From positions 1 through 20,667 of the forward strand of contig CAMDJS010000026.1 in the NCBI GenBank assembly GCA_945900685.1: DNA of 20,667 nucleotides. Direction: 5' to 3'. A program made the position numbers and the translations under genes. Source of the DNA: Bordetella parapertussis. GTDB taxonomy: Bacteria > Pseudomonadota > Gammaproteobacteria > Burkholderiales > Burkholderiaceae_C. The notes under the pieces are model-generated. The model made no database searches and had not been told where the DNA came from. It was given only the letters and a program-made list of their open reading frames with translations. Position 1 is the first letter of the stretch, and the number at the start of each line of letters is the position of its first letter. This document shows positions 7,483 through 15,639 of this stretch, piece by piece.

Positions 7483-7590
7483 AAGCGTGTCTTCAAACTT
7501 CGAGAGCCGCAGCAAAGCAAAGCGTGTCTTCAAACTTAGAGAGCAGCAGCAAAGCCAAGCGTGTGTTCAAACTTTGAACGCAGACAAATG
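7483..7590. repeat. 37-bp tandem repeat, three units
   Basis: Units begin at 7483, 7520 and 7557, an exact 37-base period. Units 1 and 2 differ at three positions. Unit 3 keeps the first 18 bases (AAGCGTGT, then TTCAAACTT, one change) and then diverges. The period is not a multiple of three, and the array lies upstream of the true hemE start, so it is not a protein repeat. There are no unique spacers, so it is not a CRISPR. Confidence 0.88.
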
Positions 7591-7627
7591 GGTAATACAC
7601 CCGAGACAAAGTATCAATTTACCCTGT

Positions 7628-7633
7628 CACAAT
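7628..7633 (+). promoter_or_regulatory. possible hemE -10 (CACAAT)
   Basis: CACAAT ends 6 bases before the hemE ATG, the same layout as before the phosphatase gene at 3398. No Shine-Dalgarno intervenes, which would fit a leaderless or near-leaderless transcript. The best upstream -35 candidate (GAGACA, 7603-7608) is a poor match at a long spacing. Confidence 0.25.
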
Positions 7634-7639
7634 ATCTGC

Positions 7640-8752
7640 ATGACTACCCCACTACTCAACGACAGCTTCCTCAAAGCCTGCCTGCGTCAGGCCACCGATC
7701 ACACCCCCGTCTGGCTGATGCGCCAGGCTGGCAGGTACTTGCCAGAATACTGCGCCACGCGAGCCAAGGCCGGCAGTTTCATGGGCTTGGCCACCAACGT
7801 GGATTACGCCACCGAGGTCACGCTGCAACCGCTGGACCGCTATGCGTTGGACGCCGCCATTTTGTTTTCAGACATCCTCACCGTGCCCGACGCCATGGGC
7901 CTGGGCCTGAGTTTTGCCCTAGGCGAAGGACCGAAGTTTGAAAAAGTGGTGCGCGACGAGGCTGCTGTTGACGCCTTGGCCGTGCCGGATATGCACAAAC
8001 TGCAATACGTGTTTGACGCGGTTACCTCTATTCGCAAAGCCTTGAACGGCCGGGTACCGCTGATCGGTTTTTCCGGCAGCCCCTGGACGCTGGCCTGCTA
8101 CATGGTCGAAGGTGGCGGTTCGGACGATTACCGTTTGGTCAAGTCACTGATGTACAGCCGCCCGGACCTGATGCACCGCATTCTGGCGATCAACGCCGAT
8201 TCGGTCGCCGCTTATTTGAACGCCCAAATCGACGCCGGCGCGCAGGCCGTGATGGTGTTTGACAGCTGGGGCGGTGTGCTGGCTGACGGCGCCTTCCAAC
8301 AATTCAGTTTGGCTTACACCGAGCGCGTGCTGGCCCAACTCAAGCGCAGCCACGACGGCCACATCATCCCGCGTATCGTGTTCACCAAAGGCGGCGGCTT
8401 GTGGCTGCCCGAGATGAAGCACCTGGACTGCGAAGTATTGGGTTTGGACTGGACCATGAACCTTGGCACGGCGCGCCAGCTGGTCGGCGGAGAGATAGGC
8501 GGTCCGGGCAAGGCCTTGCAAGGCAATATCGACCCCAACATTTTGTTTGCGCCGCCCCAACACATCGCCACCGAGGTGCACCGTGTGCTGGACAGCTTCG
8601 GCAAACCCCATACCGACACCACAACCACCGGCCCGACCCATATTTTCAACCTGGGTCACGGCATCAGCCAGTTCACGCCGCCCGAACATGTCAGTGCCTT
8701 GGTGGATGCGGTTCACGGCCATTCCAAGGCCATGCGAGTGGCGAATCAATGA
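7640..8752 (+). CDS. hemE: uroporphyrinogen decarboxylase HemE
   Basis: The 370-residue cytoplasmic enzyme removes the four acetate carboxyls of uroporphyrinogen III to give coproporphyrinogen III in heme synthesis. It carries the family signature [15 protein letters not shown] (residues 23-37, with Arg28 and Arg32 expected to bind substrate carboxylates) and [12 protein letters not shown] with the catalytic-type Asp78. [19 protein letters not shown] near residue 145-160 is the second signature. The length is normal for the family. The frame stays open upstream through the 37-bp repeats to 7472, but ATG 7640 gives the conserved N-terminus and is the start chosen. It is followed by priA after 326 bases. 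The hemE-priA pairing is common in Burkholderiales, often near the atp operon. Confidence 0.97.
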   Translation: MTTPLLNDSFLKACLRQATDHTPVWLMRQAGRYLPEYCATRAKAGSFMGLATNVDYATEVTLQPLDRYALDAAILFSDILTVPDAMGLGLSFALGEGPKFEKVVRDEAAVDALAVPDMHKLQYVFDAVTSIRKALNGRVPLIGFSGSPWTLACYMVEGGGSDDYRLVKSLMYSRPDLMHRILAINADSVAAYLNAQIDAGAQAVMVFDSWGGVLADGAFQQFSLAYTERVLAQLKRSHDGHIIPRIVFTKGGGLWLPEMKHLDCEVLGLDWTMNLGTARQLVGGEIGGPGKALQGNIDPNILFAPPQHIATEVHRVLDSFGKPHTDTTTTGPTHIFNLGHGISQFTPPEHVSALVDAVHGHSKAMRVANQ

Positions 8753-8788
8753 TCCGGCAATGACAACTTTCGCTGGCATCAAGTGAAC

Positions 8789-8797
8789 TTATGCACA
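8789..8797 (+). promoter_or_regulatory. DnaA box TTATGCACA
   Basis: This is an exact match to the DnaA box consensus TTATNCACA, 37 bases after the hemE stop codon. A single 9-mer of this kind can occur by chance; the second box in the same gap makes it more notable. Confidence 0.45.
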
Positions 8798-8973
8798 AAA
8801 ATTAATTCCTTCCTATACCTAGGGCATACATTAGAAAAAAAATTTCACTCGCTTGGTTTTTTTGTAACCCCTTGATTTTGAACGAATCAATAGTCTGCCG
8901 ATTTTTCGGGCATTGTGTTAAAGGCCTTGATTTATCGGGCTTTCTGCCTCCCACAGGCAAGCTGTCAACAAAG

Positions 8974-8982
8974 TTATCCACA
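8974..8982 (+). promoter_or_regulatory. DnaA box TTATCCACA
   Basis: This is a perfect high-affinity DnaA box (TTATCCACA) about 100 bases before the priA start, in the same orientation as the box at 8789. The context GTCAACAAAG-TTATCCACAG resembles DnaA-bound sites at origins and dnaA promoters. It could link priA expression to DnaA or titrate DnaA. Confidence 0.55.
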
Positions 8983-9078
8983 GAAATTTGGGATCGTTTT
9001 CAAAACCCTTGTCAATCAAGCACTTAGGCGGTTAAATGAAGTTTTTCATGAATATCGACGCGCAACTAGGGTATTAAC

Positions 9079-11178
9079 ATGCAGCAACTTTTGCCTGTCA
9101 TGGTTGCCACACCAGCGTACAGTCGAATAAGTGGCCCTTTGGTTTACCAAAGCGAGCAACTGTTGCCGCCGGGTACCTTGGTGCGGGTGCCCTTGGGACA
9201 ACGCGAAACCTTGGGACTGGTTTGGCCGGGTCAGGCATCGGCTTTGCCGGCCCACCAGCAACTCAAACCACTGACCGAAGCCTTGACGGGCATTCCGGTG
9301 TTGTCGGCGAAGTGGCTGGATTTGATGACGTTTGCAGCCAGCTATTACCAACGCTCGATCGGCGAATTCGCCATTGGCAGCCTGCCGCCGCAACTTCGGG
9401 ACGTGAGCCAACTCCAGCTCGCGCGTAAATTGACGAAACGCGGCAGAGCCCAAGAGGTGGTCACTGCCACGCCAGCAGATGCCTTCGCGCCAGCTTTGAC
9501 GCCGGAACAAGAAACGGTTCTGGCACGCATGGCGCAAGAACCCGGCCCTTTTGTGCTGCACGGCAACACGGGCAGCGGCAAAACCGAGGTGTATTTGCGC
9601 CGCGCCGCCGAGGTGTTGGCAGCTGACGAGCAAGCCCAGGTGCTGATGCTGGTGCCAGAGATCAACCTGACGCCGCAACTGGAAGAACGCGTGCGTGCCC
9701 GTTTTACGCACTTGGGAAAGGCTGCCATTGTGTCCATGCACAGCGGCATGACACCGGCGCAGCGTTTGAACAGTTGGCTATCCGCCCACACCGGCCAAGC
9801 GCGCTTGGTGCTGGGCACGCGGCTGGCGGTGTTGGCATCCATTCCGCATTTGAAATTGATCGTGGTCGATGAAGAACACGACCCCAGCTACAAACAGCAA
9901 GAAGGCGCGCGCTATTCGGCCCGCGATTTGGCGGTTTACCGGGGACAGCTGGAAGGCGCGCAAGTCATTCTGGGTTCGGCCACACCGTCGCTGGAGAGTT
10001 GGCACCACAGCCGCGAACCGGTGGCCGGTGAGGCCGCGCCGCGCTATGTCCGTTTGTCCATGCCCAGCCGCATAGGCTCGGGGCAATTGCCGGTGCTGCG
10101 CCGGGTCGACATGGGCAAACAACCGCGCAAAACCTTGGTGTCTGCACCACTTTTGGATGCCATGCGCGAGCGTCTCGCGCAAGGCGAGCAAGTGCTGGTG
10201 TTGCTGAACCGGCGCGGCTATGCACCGGTATTGCATTGCCAAGCCTGCGGTTGGAAAAGCGAATGCCCGCATTGCAGCGCTTACCGGGTGTTTCACAAAT
10301 CTGACCGCAGCCTGCGCTGCCACCATTGCAGCCTGACGCAGCCGGTGCCGCGCGCCTGCCCCTCCTGCGGCAACCAAGACATCGGCGCGTTGGGCCATGG
10401 CACGGAAAGAATCGAAGAACATCTGTCCGAGTTGCTGCATGACATGAAGCGCCCGGACGGCATGCCTTTGCGCATCGCGCGCATCGATGCCGACACCACG
10501 CGCGGCAAAGGCGAACTGGTGCGCCAACTGGCCGAGGTGCATGACGGCGACGTCGATGTGTTGGTCGGCACGCAAATGGTGGCCAAGGGACACGACTTCA
10601 GACGCGTGACGCTGGTCGCTGCGCTCAACCCGGACGGTGCTTTGTTCAGCGCCGACTTTCGCGCGCCCGAGCGTTTGTTTGCTTTGTTGTTGCAAGCAGC
10701 CGGTCGCGCCGGGCGGGATGCTGAACTCTCGCGCGAACAGCCGTGTGAAATGTGGGTGCAAACTTTTCACCCGGCGCACCCGCTGTTTGAAAGTTTGAAG
10801 CAACACGATTTCGCCGGATTCGCCGCCCAACAACTGACCGAACGCAGTCAGGCCGGTTTGCCGCCTTTCAGCTTTCAAGCCTTGTTGCGTGCCGAAGCGC
10901 GCACGCAAGAAGCGGCGCAAGCCTTTTTAAACGCCGCCAACGAAAGCGGGCAGGCGTGGTTGCAAGCGCAAGGTTTGTCGGTGACGATTTACCCGGCGGT
11001 ACCGATGAGCTTGCAACGCGTGGCCAATGTCGAGCGTTCGCAAATGCTGGTCGAATCGCATTCGCGCCGTGCATTGCAGGCTTTTTTAAGCCATTGGCAA
11101 CAGGATTTGCAAGACCTGCGCAACCAGCACAAAGCCGTGATCCGCTGGGCCATGGATGTCGACCCGCTGGTCATTTAA
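9079..11178 (+). CDS. priA: primosomal protein N', replication restart helicase PriA
   Basis: The 699-residue protein is a 3'-5' superfamily 2 DNA helicase that recognises abandoned forks and reloads the replisome. The N-terminal ~110 residues match the PriA 3'-DNA-binding domain (RVPLGQRETLGLVW). The helicase core has Walker A GNTGSGKT (162-169) and DEEHD (264-268), followed by GSATPS. Eight cysteines between 387 and 430 (CQACG, CPHC, CHHC, CPSCG) form the two-zinc insertion. Motifs V and VI follow (LVGTQMVAKGHDF, then QAAGRAGRD). The length is slightly below E. coli PriA (732). The start at ATG 9079 fits the family; no strong Shine-Dalgarno precedes it. It converges on the AEC permease gene 68 bases downstream. 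Confidence 0.97.
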   Translation: MQQLLPVMVATPAYSRISGPLVYQSEQLLPPGTLVRVPLGQRETLGLVWPGQASALPAHQQLKPLTEALTGIPVLSAKWLDLMTFAASYYQRSIGEFAIGSLPPQLRDVSQLQLARKLTKRGRAQEVVTATPADAFAPALTPEQETVLARMAQEPGPFVLHGNTGSGKTEVYLRRAAEVLAADEQAQVLMLVPEINLTPQLEERVRARFTHLGKAAIVSMHSGMTPAQRLNSWLSAHTGQARLVLGTRLAVLASIPHLKLIVVDEEHDPSYKQQEGARYSARDLAVYRGQLEGAQVILGSATPSLESWHHSREPVAGEAAPRYVRLSMPSRIGSGQLPVLRRVDMGKQPRKTLVSAPLLDAMRERLAQGEQVLVLLNRRGYAPVLHCQACGWKSECPHCSAYRVFHKSDRSLRCHHCSLTQPVPRACPSCGNQDIGALGHGTERIEEHLSELLHDMKRPDGMPLRIARIDADTTRGKGELVRQLAEVHDGDVDVLVGTQMVAKGHDFRRVTLVAALNPDGALFSADFRAPERLFALLLQAAGRAGRDAELSREQPCEMWVQTFHPAHPLFESLKQHDFAGFAAQQLTERSQAGLPPFSFQALLRAEARTQEAAQAFLNAANESGQAWLQAQGLSVTIYPAVPMSLQRVANVERSQMLVESHSRRALQAFLSHWQQDLQDLRNQHKAVIRWAMDVDPLVI

Positions 11179-11246
11179 GGTGCACCGCCCGGTTGGCAAT
11201 GCAGTCTTTTTCGCCATGCTGCGGTTATCGACATGCATGCAATCAA

Positions 11247-12215
11247 TTATGTTTTGAAGAACGCAACCCAGGCCGAAAAACTGGGAAACGCCAAAACCGT
11301 GGTGAGCAAGATCACCCGGGTAATGCGGGCGCTGTCCGCGCCGAAACGCTCTGCCAACAAAGCGCTGTTGCTGGCACTTGGCAAGGCAGCCACCAACACC
11401 GCCGCACCCCAGGCTTCGGCGGGCAAGGGCAATCCGGCTTGCACCAACAACCAAGCCAAAGCCAACACCCACAAAGGATGCACCAGCAATTTCACCGTGG
11501 TCAACACCATGTCAACGCCGCCGGTCTGCCAAGTCAACCAACGCAAAGGCTGCGCGCCTGCAGGTCGCACCAACACAGCACCAATGGTGAACAAGGCCAC
11601 GGGGGGCGCAGCGGCCGCCATCAAGTCGACGGTTTGTAACACCATCAAAGGCAAGCCCCAAGCATTGGCAGAAAACAAGGCGCCCAAAGCAATGCCCCAT
11701 GTCAGCGGAATACTGACCACGCTTTTCAAGGCTTGCAAACCGGCGCTGCGCACACCGTGTTTTTCTGCGTGGTCCAGCCTTGACATGGCGATGCAAACCG
11801 AACTGGTGAACAGCACGTCCACCAAAATAGTGACGATGGCCGCGCCCACCGCGGGCGGGCCGAACAAGCTGAGCAACAAGGGCAAGCCCATGTAACCCGT
11901 GTTGGGAAACGCCACCGCCATGGTGCCGAAAGCGGTGTCATTCCAATTGAGTTGCTGGCGGCGCAACAAAAAAGCACCGATGCACAGCATGCTGACTGCG
12001 CTCAAGGCATACAACAGCGCAACAGACGGATTGAACAACTGCGCAACGGGCGTGCTGGCACCAAAGCGAAACAACATGCACGGCAAGGCGAAATACAACA
12101 CAAAGGCATTGAGCCCAGGAATGGCGGCCAGCGGCAGCCACCCGCGCCGTGCCGCCAAGTAACCGGCGAACACCAGCGCGAAAAAAGGAAAGGTCACCGA
12201 GAGAATAGTCAGCAT
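11247..12215 (-). CDS. AEC (auxin efflux carrier) family permease
   Basis: The 322-residue membrane protein has about ten hydrophobic helices in two bundles of five. Family hallmarks are an early helix ending in Gly-Tyr (FAGYLAARRGWL), the N-terminal-half motif VAFPNTGYMGLPLL and a C-terminal-half VAALPSASNSALLAERFG, which mirror the Asn/Pro crossover sites of AEC transporters. Relatives carry malate, malonate or other organic anions; the substrate here is unknown. The open frame extends to 12296, but ATG 12215 (MLTILSVTF) fits the first helix and leaves a promoter-sized gap to the divergent rep gene. Confidence 0.88.
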   Translation of the reverse strand: MLTILSVTFPFFALVFAGYLAARRGWLPLAAIPGLNAFVLYFALPCMLFRFGASTPVAQLFNPSVALLYALSAVSMLCIGAFLLRRQQLNWNDTAFGTMAVAFPNTGYMGLPLLLSLFGPPAVGAAIVTILVDVLFTSSVCIAMSRLDHAEKHGVRSAGLQALKSVVSIPLTWGIALGALFSANAWGLPLMVLQTVDLMAAAAPPVALFTIGAVLVRPAGAQPLRWLTWQTGGVDMVLTTVKLLVHPLWVLALAWLLVQAGLPLPAEAWGAAVLVAALPSASNSALLAERFGADSARITRVILLTTVLAFPSFSAWVAFFKT

Positions 12216-12233
12216 GGGGAAGATTGTCCTCGC

Positions 12234-12239
12234 TATGAT
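12234..12239 (+). promoter_or_regulatory. possible rep -10 (TATGAT)
   Basis: TATGAT lies 40 bases before the chosen rep start, in the 64-base divergent region shared with the AEC permease. No recognisable -35 is found at 16-18 bases, so support is limited. Confidence 0.3.
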
Positions 12240-12279
12240 CACCGGCTTTGCCTGCCACGCGCACCCATCTGTCACCTGC

Positions 12280-14379
12280 ATGTCTGCTTCACTCAATCTC
12301 CCTCAGCTCGAAGCGGTTCACCATGTGCAAGGGCCGTGTCTGGTGCTGGCCGGTGCCGGTTCCGGCAAAACCCGCGTCATCACGCACAAAATCGCGCACT
12401 TGATCCAATTGGGGCTGGAGCCCGAGCGCATCGCCGCCATCACCTTCACCAACAAAGCCGCGGCTGAAATGCGCGAACGCGCCAAGCAGTTGGTGGGGCG
12501 CGAAGCACAAAAAGTATTGATCTGCACTTTCCACGCTTTGGGCGTGCGCATGTTGAGACAAAACGGCGACGCGCTGGGGTTGAAGAAAAATTTCAGCATC
12601 CTCGACACCGACGATGTGACTTCGATTTTGAAAGACGCCGGTGGCAGCTCGGACTTGGCCACCGCACGCCAATGGCAATGGGCGATCAGCTTATGGAAAA
12701 ACCAAGGCTTGAACGCGGCCATGGCCGACGCCCAAGCCACGACAGACAACGAACGGATCACCGCACGCATCATGGCGCGTTACAAAGAGCGTCTGACGGC
12801 TTACCAAAGCGTGGACTTTGACGACCTGATCGGCTTGCCACTGAAACTGCTGCAACAACACGAGGACGTGCGCCTGCAATGGCAACAGCAAATGGGCCAT
12901 GTGCTGGTCGACGAGTACCAAGACACCAACGCCACGCAGTATGAAATGCTCAAACTGCTGGTGGGTGAGCGGGCCCGCTTCACCGCCGTGGGCGACGATG
13001 ACCAGTCCATCTACGGCTGGCGCGGTGCGACCTTGGACAATTTGCAAAAACTGCCTATTGAATTTCCGCAACTCAAAGTGGTGAAGCTGGAGCAAAACTA
13101 CCGCTCCACCGGTGCCATTCTTCAAGCGGCCAACAACGTCATCGGGCCCAACCCCAAGCTCTATCCGAAAAAACTGTTCTCCGAACTCGGTGCGGGCGAG
13201 CCGGTGCGTTTGTCTGACGCGGATAACGAGGAGCACGAAGCCGAGCGCATCGTGCTTCGCATACAAAGTTTGAGAGCGGGCAGCGACACCGGCGTGGGTT
13301 TGGGCCAATGGCGCGATTGGAAACATTTCGCAGTGCTGTACCGCGCCAACCATCAGTCCCGCGTGCTGGAAAAAGCGTTTCGCAAAGCCGCGATTCCCTA
13401 CAAAGTCTCGGGCGGACAAAGTTTTTTTGACCGTGCAGAAATACGCGACCTGTGCGCCTGGTTGCGCCTGTGGGTGAACAACGACGACGACCCGGCGTTT
13501 TTGCGTTGCGTCACCACGCCCAAGCGCGGCATCGGCCACACCACGCTGCAAAAGTTGGGCGAATTTGCCACGCAATACCGGATCAGCATGTTCGAAGCGG
13601 TGTTCAGCCATTCGCTGGGTGCGGCACTGCCGTCCAAAGCGGTGGGCAGCTTGCAAGCCTTTGGCAATGAAGTGAACGATTTGCAATACCGCGCCACACA
13701 CACGCAAGGCAGTGAAGCCGCGCTGGCACTGCTGCTGCAATGGCTGAAAGACATCGATTACGAAAAGCATTTGTACGACGGCGAAGACAGCGAAAAACTG
13801 GCGGCGGCGCGTTGGACGAATGTGCTGGATTTTGTCGATTGGATGGCCAAGCGTTGCGGCGGCGAAATAGACGACACCGCCGGGGTCAGCTTGGCCAGTG
13901 AAAGTAAATCGCTGTTGGAAGTCGCGCAAACCATTGCGCTGTTGTCCACCTTGAGCGACCGCGAGAAAGACCAGGACGTGGTCACCTTGTCCACCTTGCA
14001 CGCGGCCAAAGGACTGGAGTGGCCGCATGTGGTGTTGGCCGGGGTGAATGAAGGCCTGCTGCCGTTCAAACCCGAAGAAGACGGCGTCAGCCTGCAACAA
14101 GACGCGATGAACCTGACCCGCATCCAAGAAGAACGCCGGCTGATGTATGTGGGCATCACCCGTGCGCAGCGCAGCCTGGTGGTGAGTTGGAGCAAGCGCC
14201 GCAAAAAAGGCCGCGAGATGGTGAACGCCATGCCCAGCCGATTCATTGCCGAGATGTCGCTGGAACAAGCCACGACCCGCGAAGACCCGCGCGAAAAACT
14301 GCGTGCTTTGCGGGCTGAATTTGCGCTGAAGGTGGAGGCGGAAAAGGCGTTGGCGGACAAGGCGGAGCACAAGGCCTAG
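12280..14379 (+). CDS. rep: ATP-dependent DNA helicase Rep (UvrD/Rep family)
   Basis: The 699-residue superfamily 1A 3'-5' helicase clears proteins ahead of forks and assists restart. Motifs occur in order: Q-motif (LNLPQLEAV), Walker A AGAGSGKT (24-31), TFTNKAAAEM, DEYQDTN (211-217), GDDDQSIYGWRGA, EQNYRS, TLHAAKGLEW and VGITRAQ. Rep is favoured over UvrD or PcrA by KKLFSELG after the NYRS block, the NEEHEAER segment and VSGGQSFFDRAEIRDL, all close to E. coli Rep as I remember it. The frame is open from 12214, but ATG 12280 (MSASLNLPQ) gives the normal N-terminus. It acts in the same fork-restart biology as PriA, encoded nearby, though the two are not in one operon. Confidence 0.93.
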   Translation: MSASLNLPQLEAVHHVQGPCLVLAGAGSGKTRVITHKIAHLIQLGLEPERIAAITFTNKAAAEMRERAKQLVGREAQKVLICTFHALGVRMLRQNGDALGLKKNFSILDTDDVTSILKDAGGSSDLATARQWQWAISLWKNQGLNAAMADAQATTDNERITARIMARYKERLTAYQSVDFDDLIGLPLKLLQQHEDVRLQWQQQMGHVLVDEYQDTNATQYEMLKLLVGERARFTAVGDDDQSIYGWRGATLDNLQKLPIEFPQLKVVKLEQNYRSTGAILQAANNVIGPNPKLYPKKLFSELGAGEPVRLSDADNEEHEAERIVLRIQSLRAGSDTGVGLGQWRDWKHFAVLYRANHQSRVLEKAFRKAAIPYKVSGGQSFFDRAEIRDLCAWLRLWVNNDDDPAFLRCVTTPKRGIGHTTLQKLGEFATQYRISMFEAVFSHSLGAALPSKAVGSLQAFGNEVNDLQYRATHTQGSEAALALLLQWLKDIDYEKHLYDGEDSEKLAAARWTNVLDFVDWMAKRCGGEIDDTAGVSLASESKSLLEVAQTIALLSTLSDREKDQDVVTLSTLHAAKGLEWPHVVLAGVNEGLLPFKPEEDGVSLQQDAMNLTRIQEERRLMYVGITRAQRSLVVSWSKRRKKGREMVNAMPSRFIAEMSLEQATTREDPREKLRALRAEFALKVEAEKALADKAEHKA

Positions 14380-14399
14380 GCCGCTGTTTGTGGTTTTTT
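14368..14399 (+). terminator. possible intrinsic terminator after rep
   Basis: CACAA (14368-14372) pairs with TTGTG (14388-14392) around GGCCTAGGCC, a palindrome containing the rep stop codon. It is followed by six T (14394-14399). The outer stem is only 5 bp, so this is a moderate candidate. Confidence 0.4.
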
Positions 14400-14512
14400 A
14401 ATCTATTCCAACGCGTTTTCAGCGTTAGTCGTGCGTTTATGAATACTTTATGGGTTGATTAAAAATTTATTCCTTGGAAAATGTTTTCTTTTTAACCAAA
14501 GGGAACTTCCAA

Positions 14513-15112
14513 ATGAATTCTTTAATTAAAACTTCGCTGCTGGGCTTGGCACTGGTGTCTACGGCTTCCATGGCAGGTAATTTTGCAGGGCCTGAGGCAG
14601 GGGTCAGTGTCACCATGAATGGGGGGTCGACAAAAATTCAAGAAGTTGGCGAAAAAGAAACCATTTTGGGTGGGTCATCCTTAGGATTCAGATTGCACGG
14701 CGGCTATGGATTTGACATGGGCAACGATGTGTTGGTTTTGTTAGGTATCAATTACAACGCCACAGATTTATCAGTGGGTAAGGCATCTGGTGAGAATGCA
14801 AAAATTAAAAATTCTTGGTCTTTATCTGCTGCACCTGGCATGATGCTGAATGACAAAACACTGGCCTATGTGAAACTGTCTTACGAGGCTGGGAAATTTA
14901 ATTCAGGTATCACTGGCTTAAAGTTTGATCAATCGGTTTCTGGTTTCGGCTATGGCGCAGGCTTACGCACAGAGATCAACAAAACCACTTTTTTGGAAAC
15001 CGAAATCAAACAAGTTAATTACAGCAAATTTAACTATAAAAAAGGTTCGGATAGTTATGATTACACCCCCTCTGCTACCGTAGGCAGCGTCGGCGTGGTG
15101 TTCAAGTTCTGA
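14513..15112 (+). CDS. outer-membrane beta-barrel protein (OmpA/Ail-like fold)
   Basis: The 199-residue protein has a clear Sec signal peptide (MNSLIKTS, hydrophobic core, ASMA ending at 21). The mature chain of alternating polar/hydrophobic stretches is rich in Gly, Ser, Asn and Tyr. It ends in VGVVFKF, the terminal-Phe signature read by the BAM complex. Size and pattern suggest an eight-stranded barrel like outer membrane beta-barrel domain proteins; the specific role is unknown. A good Shine-Dalgarno (AAAGGGAA, 14498-14505) fixes ATG 14513 over the upstream open frame at 14474. The gene is visibly AT-richer, with more AAA/AAT codons, than its neighbours, which may mean transfer or a different expression class. 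A strong terminator follows, so it is probably a single-gene unit. Confidence 0.85.
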   Translation: MNSLIKTSLLGLALVSTASMAGNFAGPEAGVSVTMNGGSTKIQEVGEKETILGGSSLGFRLHGGYGFDMGNDVLVLLGINYNATDLSVGKASGENAKIKNSWSLSAAPGMMLNDKTLAYVKLSYEAGKFNSGITGLKFDQSVSGFGYGAGLRTEINKTTFLETEIKQVNYSKFNYKKGSDSYDYTPSATVGSVGVVFKF

Positions 15113-15130
15113 TCATTTCCAGCTTCCCCC

Positions 15131-15160
15131 AAAGCCACGCACTGCGTGGCTTTTTTATTT
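15131..15160 (+). terminator. strong intrinsic terminator
   Basis: A perfect 10-bp stem, AAAGCCACGC (15131-15140) and GCGTGGCTTT (15144-15153), with a 3-base loop runs into a T-rich tail (TTTTTTATTT, 15151-15160). It starts 18 bases after the stop of the beta-barrel gene. Confidence 0.92.
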
Positions 15161-15227
15161 CCGCGCCCAACCATGAATAATGCTTCATGCCTGCTTTTCG
15201 TTTTACATCGCCCCACCGACAGCCGAC

Positions 15228-15593
15228 ATGAGCGACTTCATCGACTATTTGCACGAAGTGTTCGCCGGTTTCGGCCAGATCACCACCCGCCGCATGTTCG
15301 GGGCGCATGGCATTTACCGGGATGGTTTGATGTTCGGTTTGTACGCGCAAGGCCGTTTGTATTTGAAAACCGATGCCCACAACCGCGCTCAATTCACCGA
15401 CCAAGGCTGCCAAGCCTTTGGCTTTGTGCAACGCGGCAAGCAAGTGCAACTGTCTTACTGGAGCGCCCCCGATGTCATTTTGGATGACCGTGAGTTGGCC
15501 GCCGCGTGGGCGCAAAGCGCATATGACGCCGCATTGCGTGCGCAAGAGGCCAAGCACCGCCACGCCAGCGCGCCGCCGTGGCGAAAAAAATAA
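15228..15593 (+). CDS. TfoX/Sxy N-terminal-domain protein
   Basis: The 121-residue protein matches the TfoX N-terminal domain along most of its length. RRMFGAHGIYRDGLMFGLY is followed by LYLKTD, and the segment FGFVQRGKQVQLSYWSAPDVILDD closes the domain. The C-terminal TfoX domain of the full competence regulator is absent, as in many short members. Full-length TfoX/Sxy acts with CRP on competence genes; the role of stand-alone N-domain proteins is not established. The start ATG 15228 (MSDFIDYLHEVF) is preferred over the upstream frame at 15180 because the domain begins there. A Lys/Arg-rich tail ends the protein. Confidence 0.85.
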   Translation: MSDFIDYLHEVFAGFGQITTRRMFGAHGIYRDGLMFGLYAQGRLYLKTDAHNRAQFTDQGCQAFGFVQRGKQVQLSYWSAPDVILDDRELAAAWAQSAYDAALRAQEAKHRHASAPPWRKK

Positions 15594-15639
15594 TTTCAGT
15601 TATTCTCGACATCTGTTTGGCAATACCTGAAAGTCGCTC

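Larger units (their letters stand above)
8753..9078. other. AT-rich hemE-priA intergenic region
   Basis: The 326 bases between hemE and priA are clearly AT-richer than the genes. They contain two consensus DnaA boxes (listed separately), a run of eight A (8834-8841 region) facing a run of seven T some 15 bases later, and the palindrome GTTTT-C-AAAAC (8996-9006). I see no convincing intrinsic terminator for hemE, no clear priA promoter and no small gene. Confidence 0.5.

Noticed and set aside
7483..7590. CRISPR-like repeat array
   Set aside because: Units are back to back with no unique spacers, only three exist, and no cas gene is present.
7472..7639. N-terminal extension of HemE through the tandem repeat
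   Set aside because: The added 56 residues do not resemble HemE, come from a 37-base repeat that shifts frame each unit, and precede the conserved N-terminus at ATG 7640.
8915..9130. 71-codon frame spanning the priA start
   Set aside because: It has no family resemblance, covers the DnaA box, and overlaps the well-supported priA start in another frame.
11179..11246. Bidirectional terminator between priA and the AEC permease gene
   Set aside because: Short complementary words (CATGC, GCATG) exist, but no stem of useful length is followed by a T-tract in either direction.
12691..14370. Long open frame (559 codons) antisense to rep, and similar ones antisense to priA (9778-10920) and selD (18062-18841)
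   Set aside because: Long antisense frames are expected opposite genes of this GC content and codon bias. Their translations are His/Gln/Arg-rich and lack domain motifs, while the sense genes are unmistakable.
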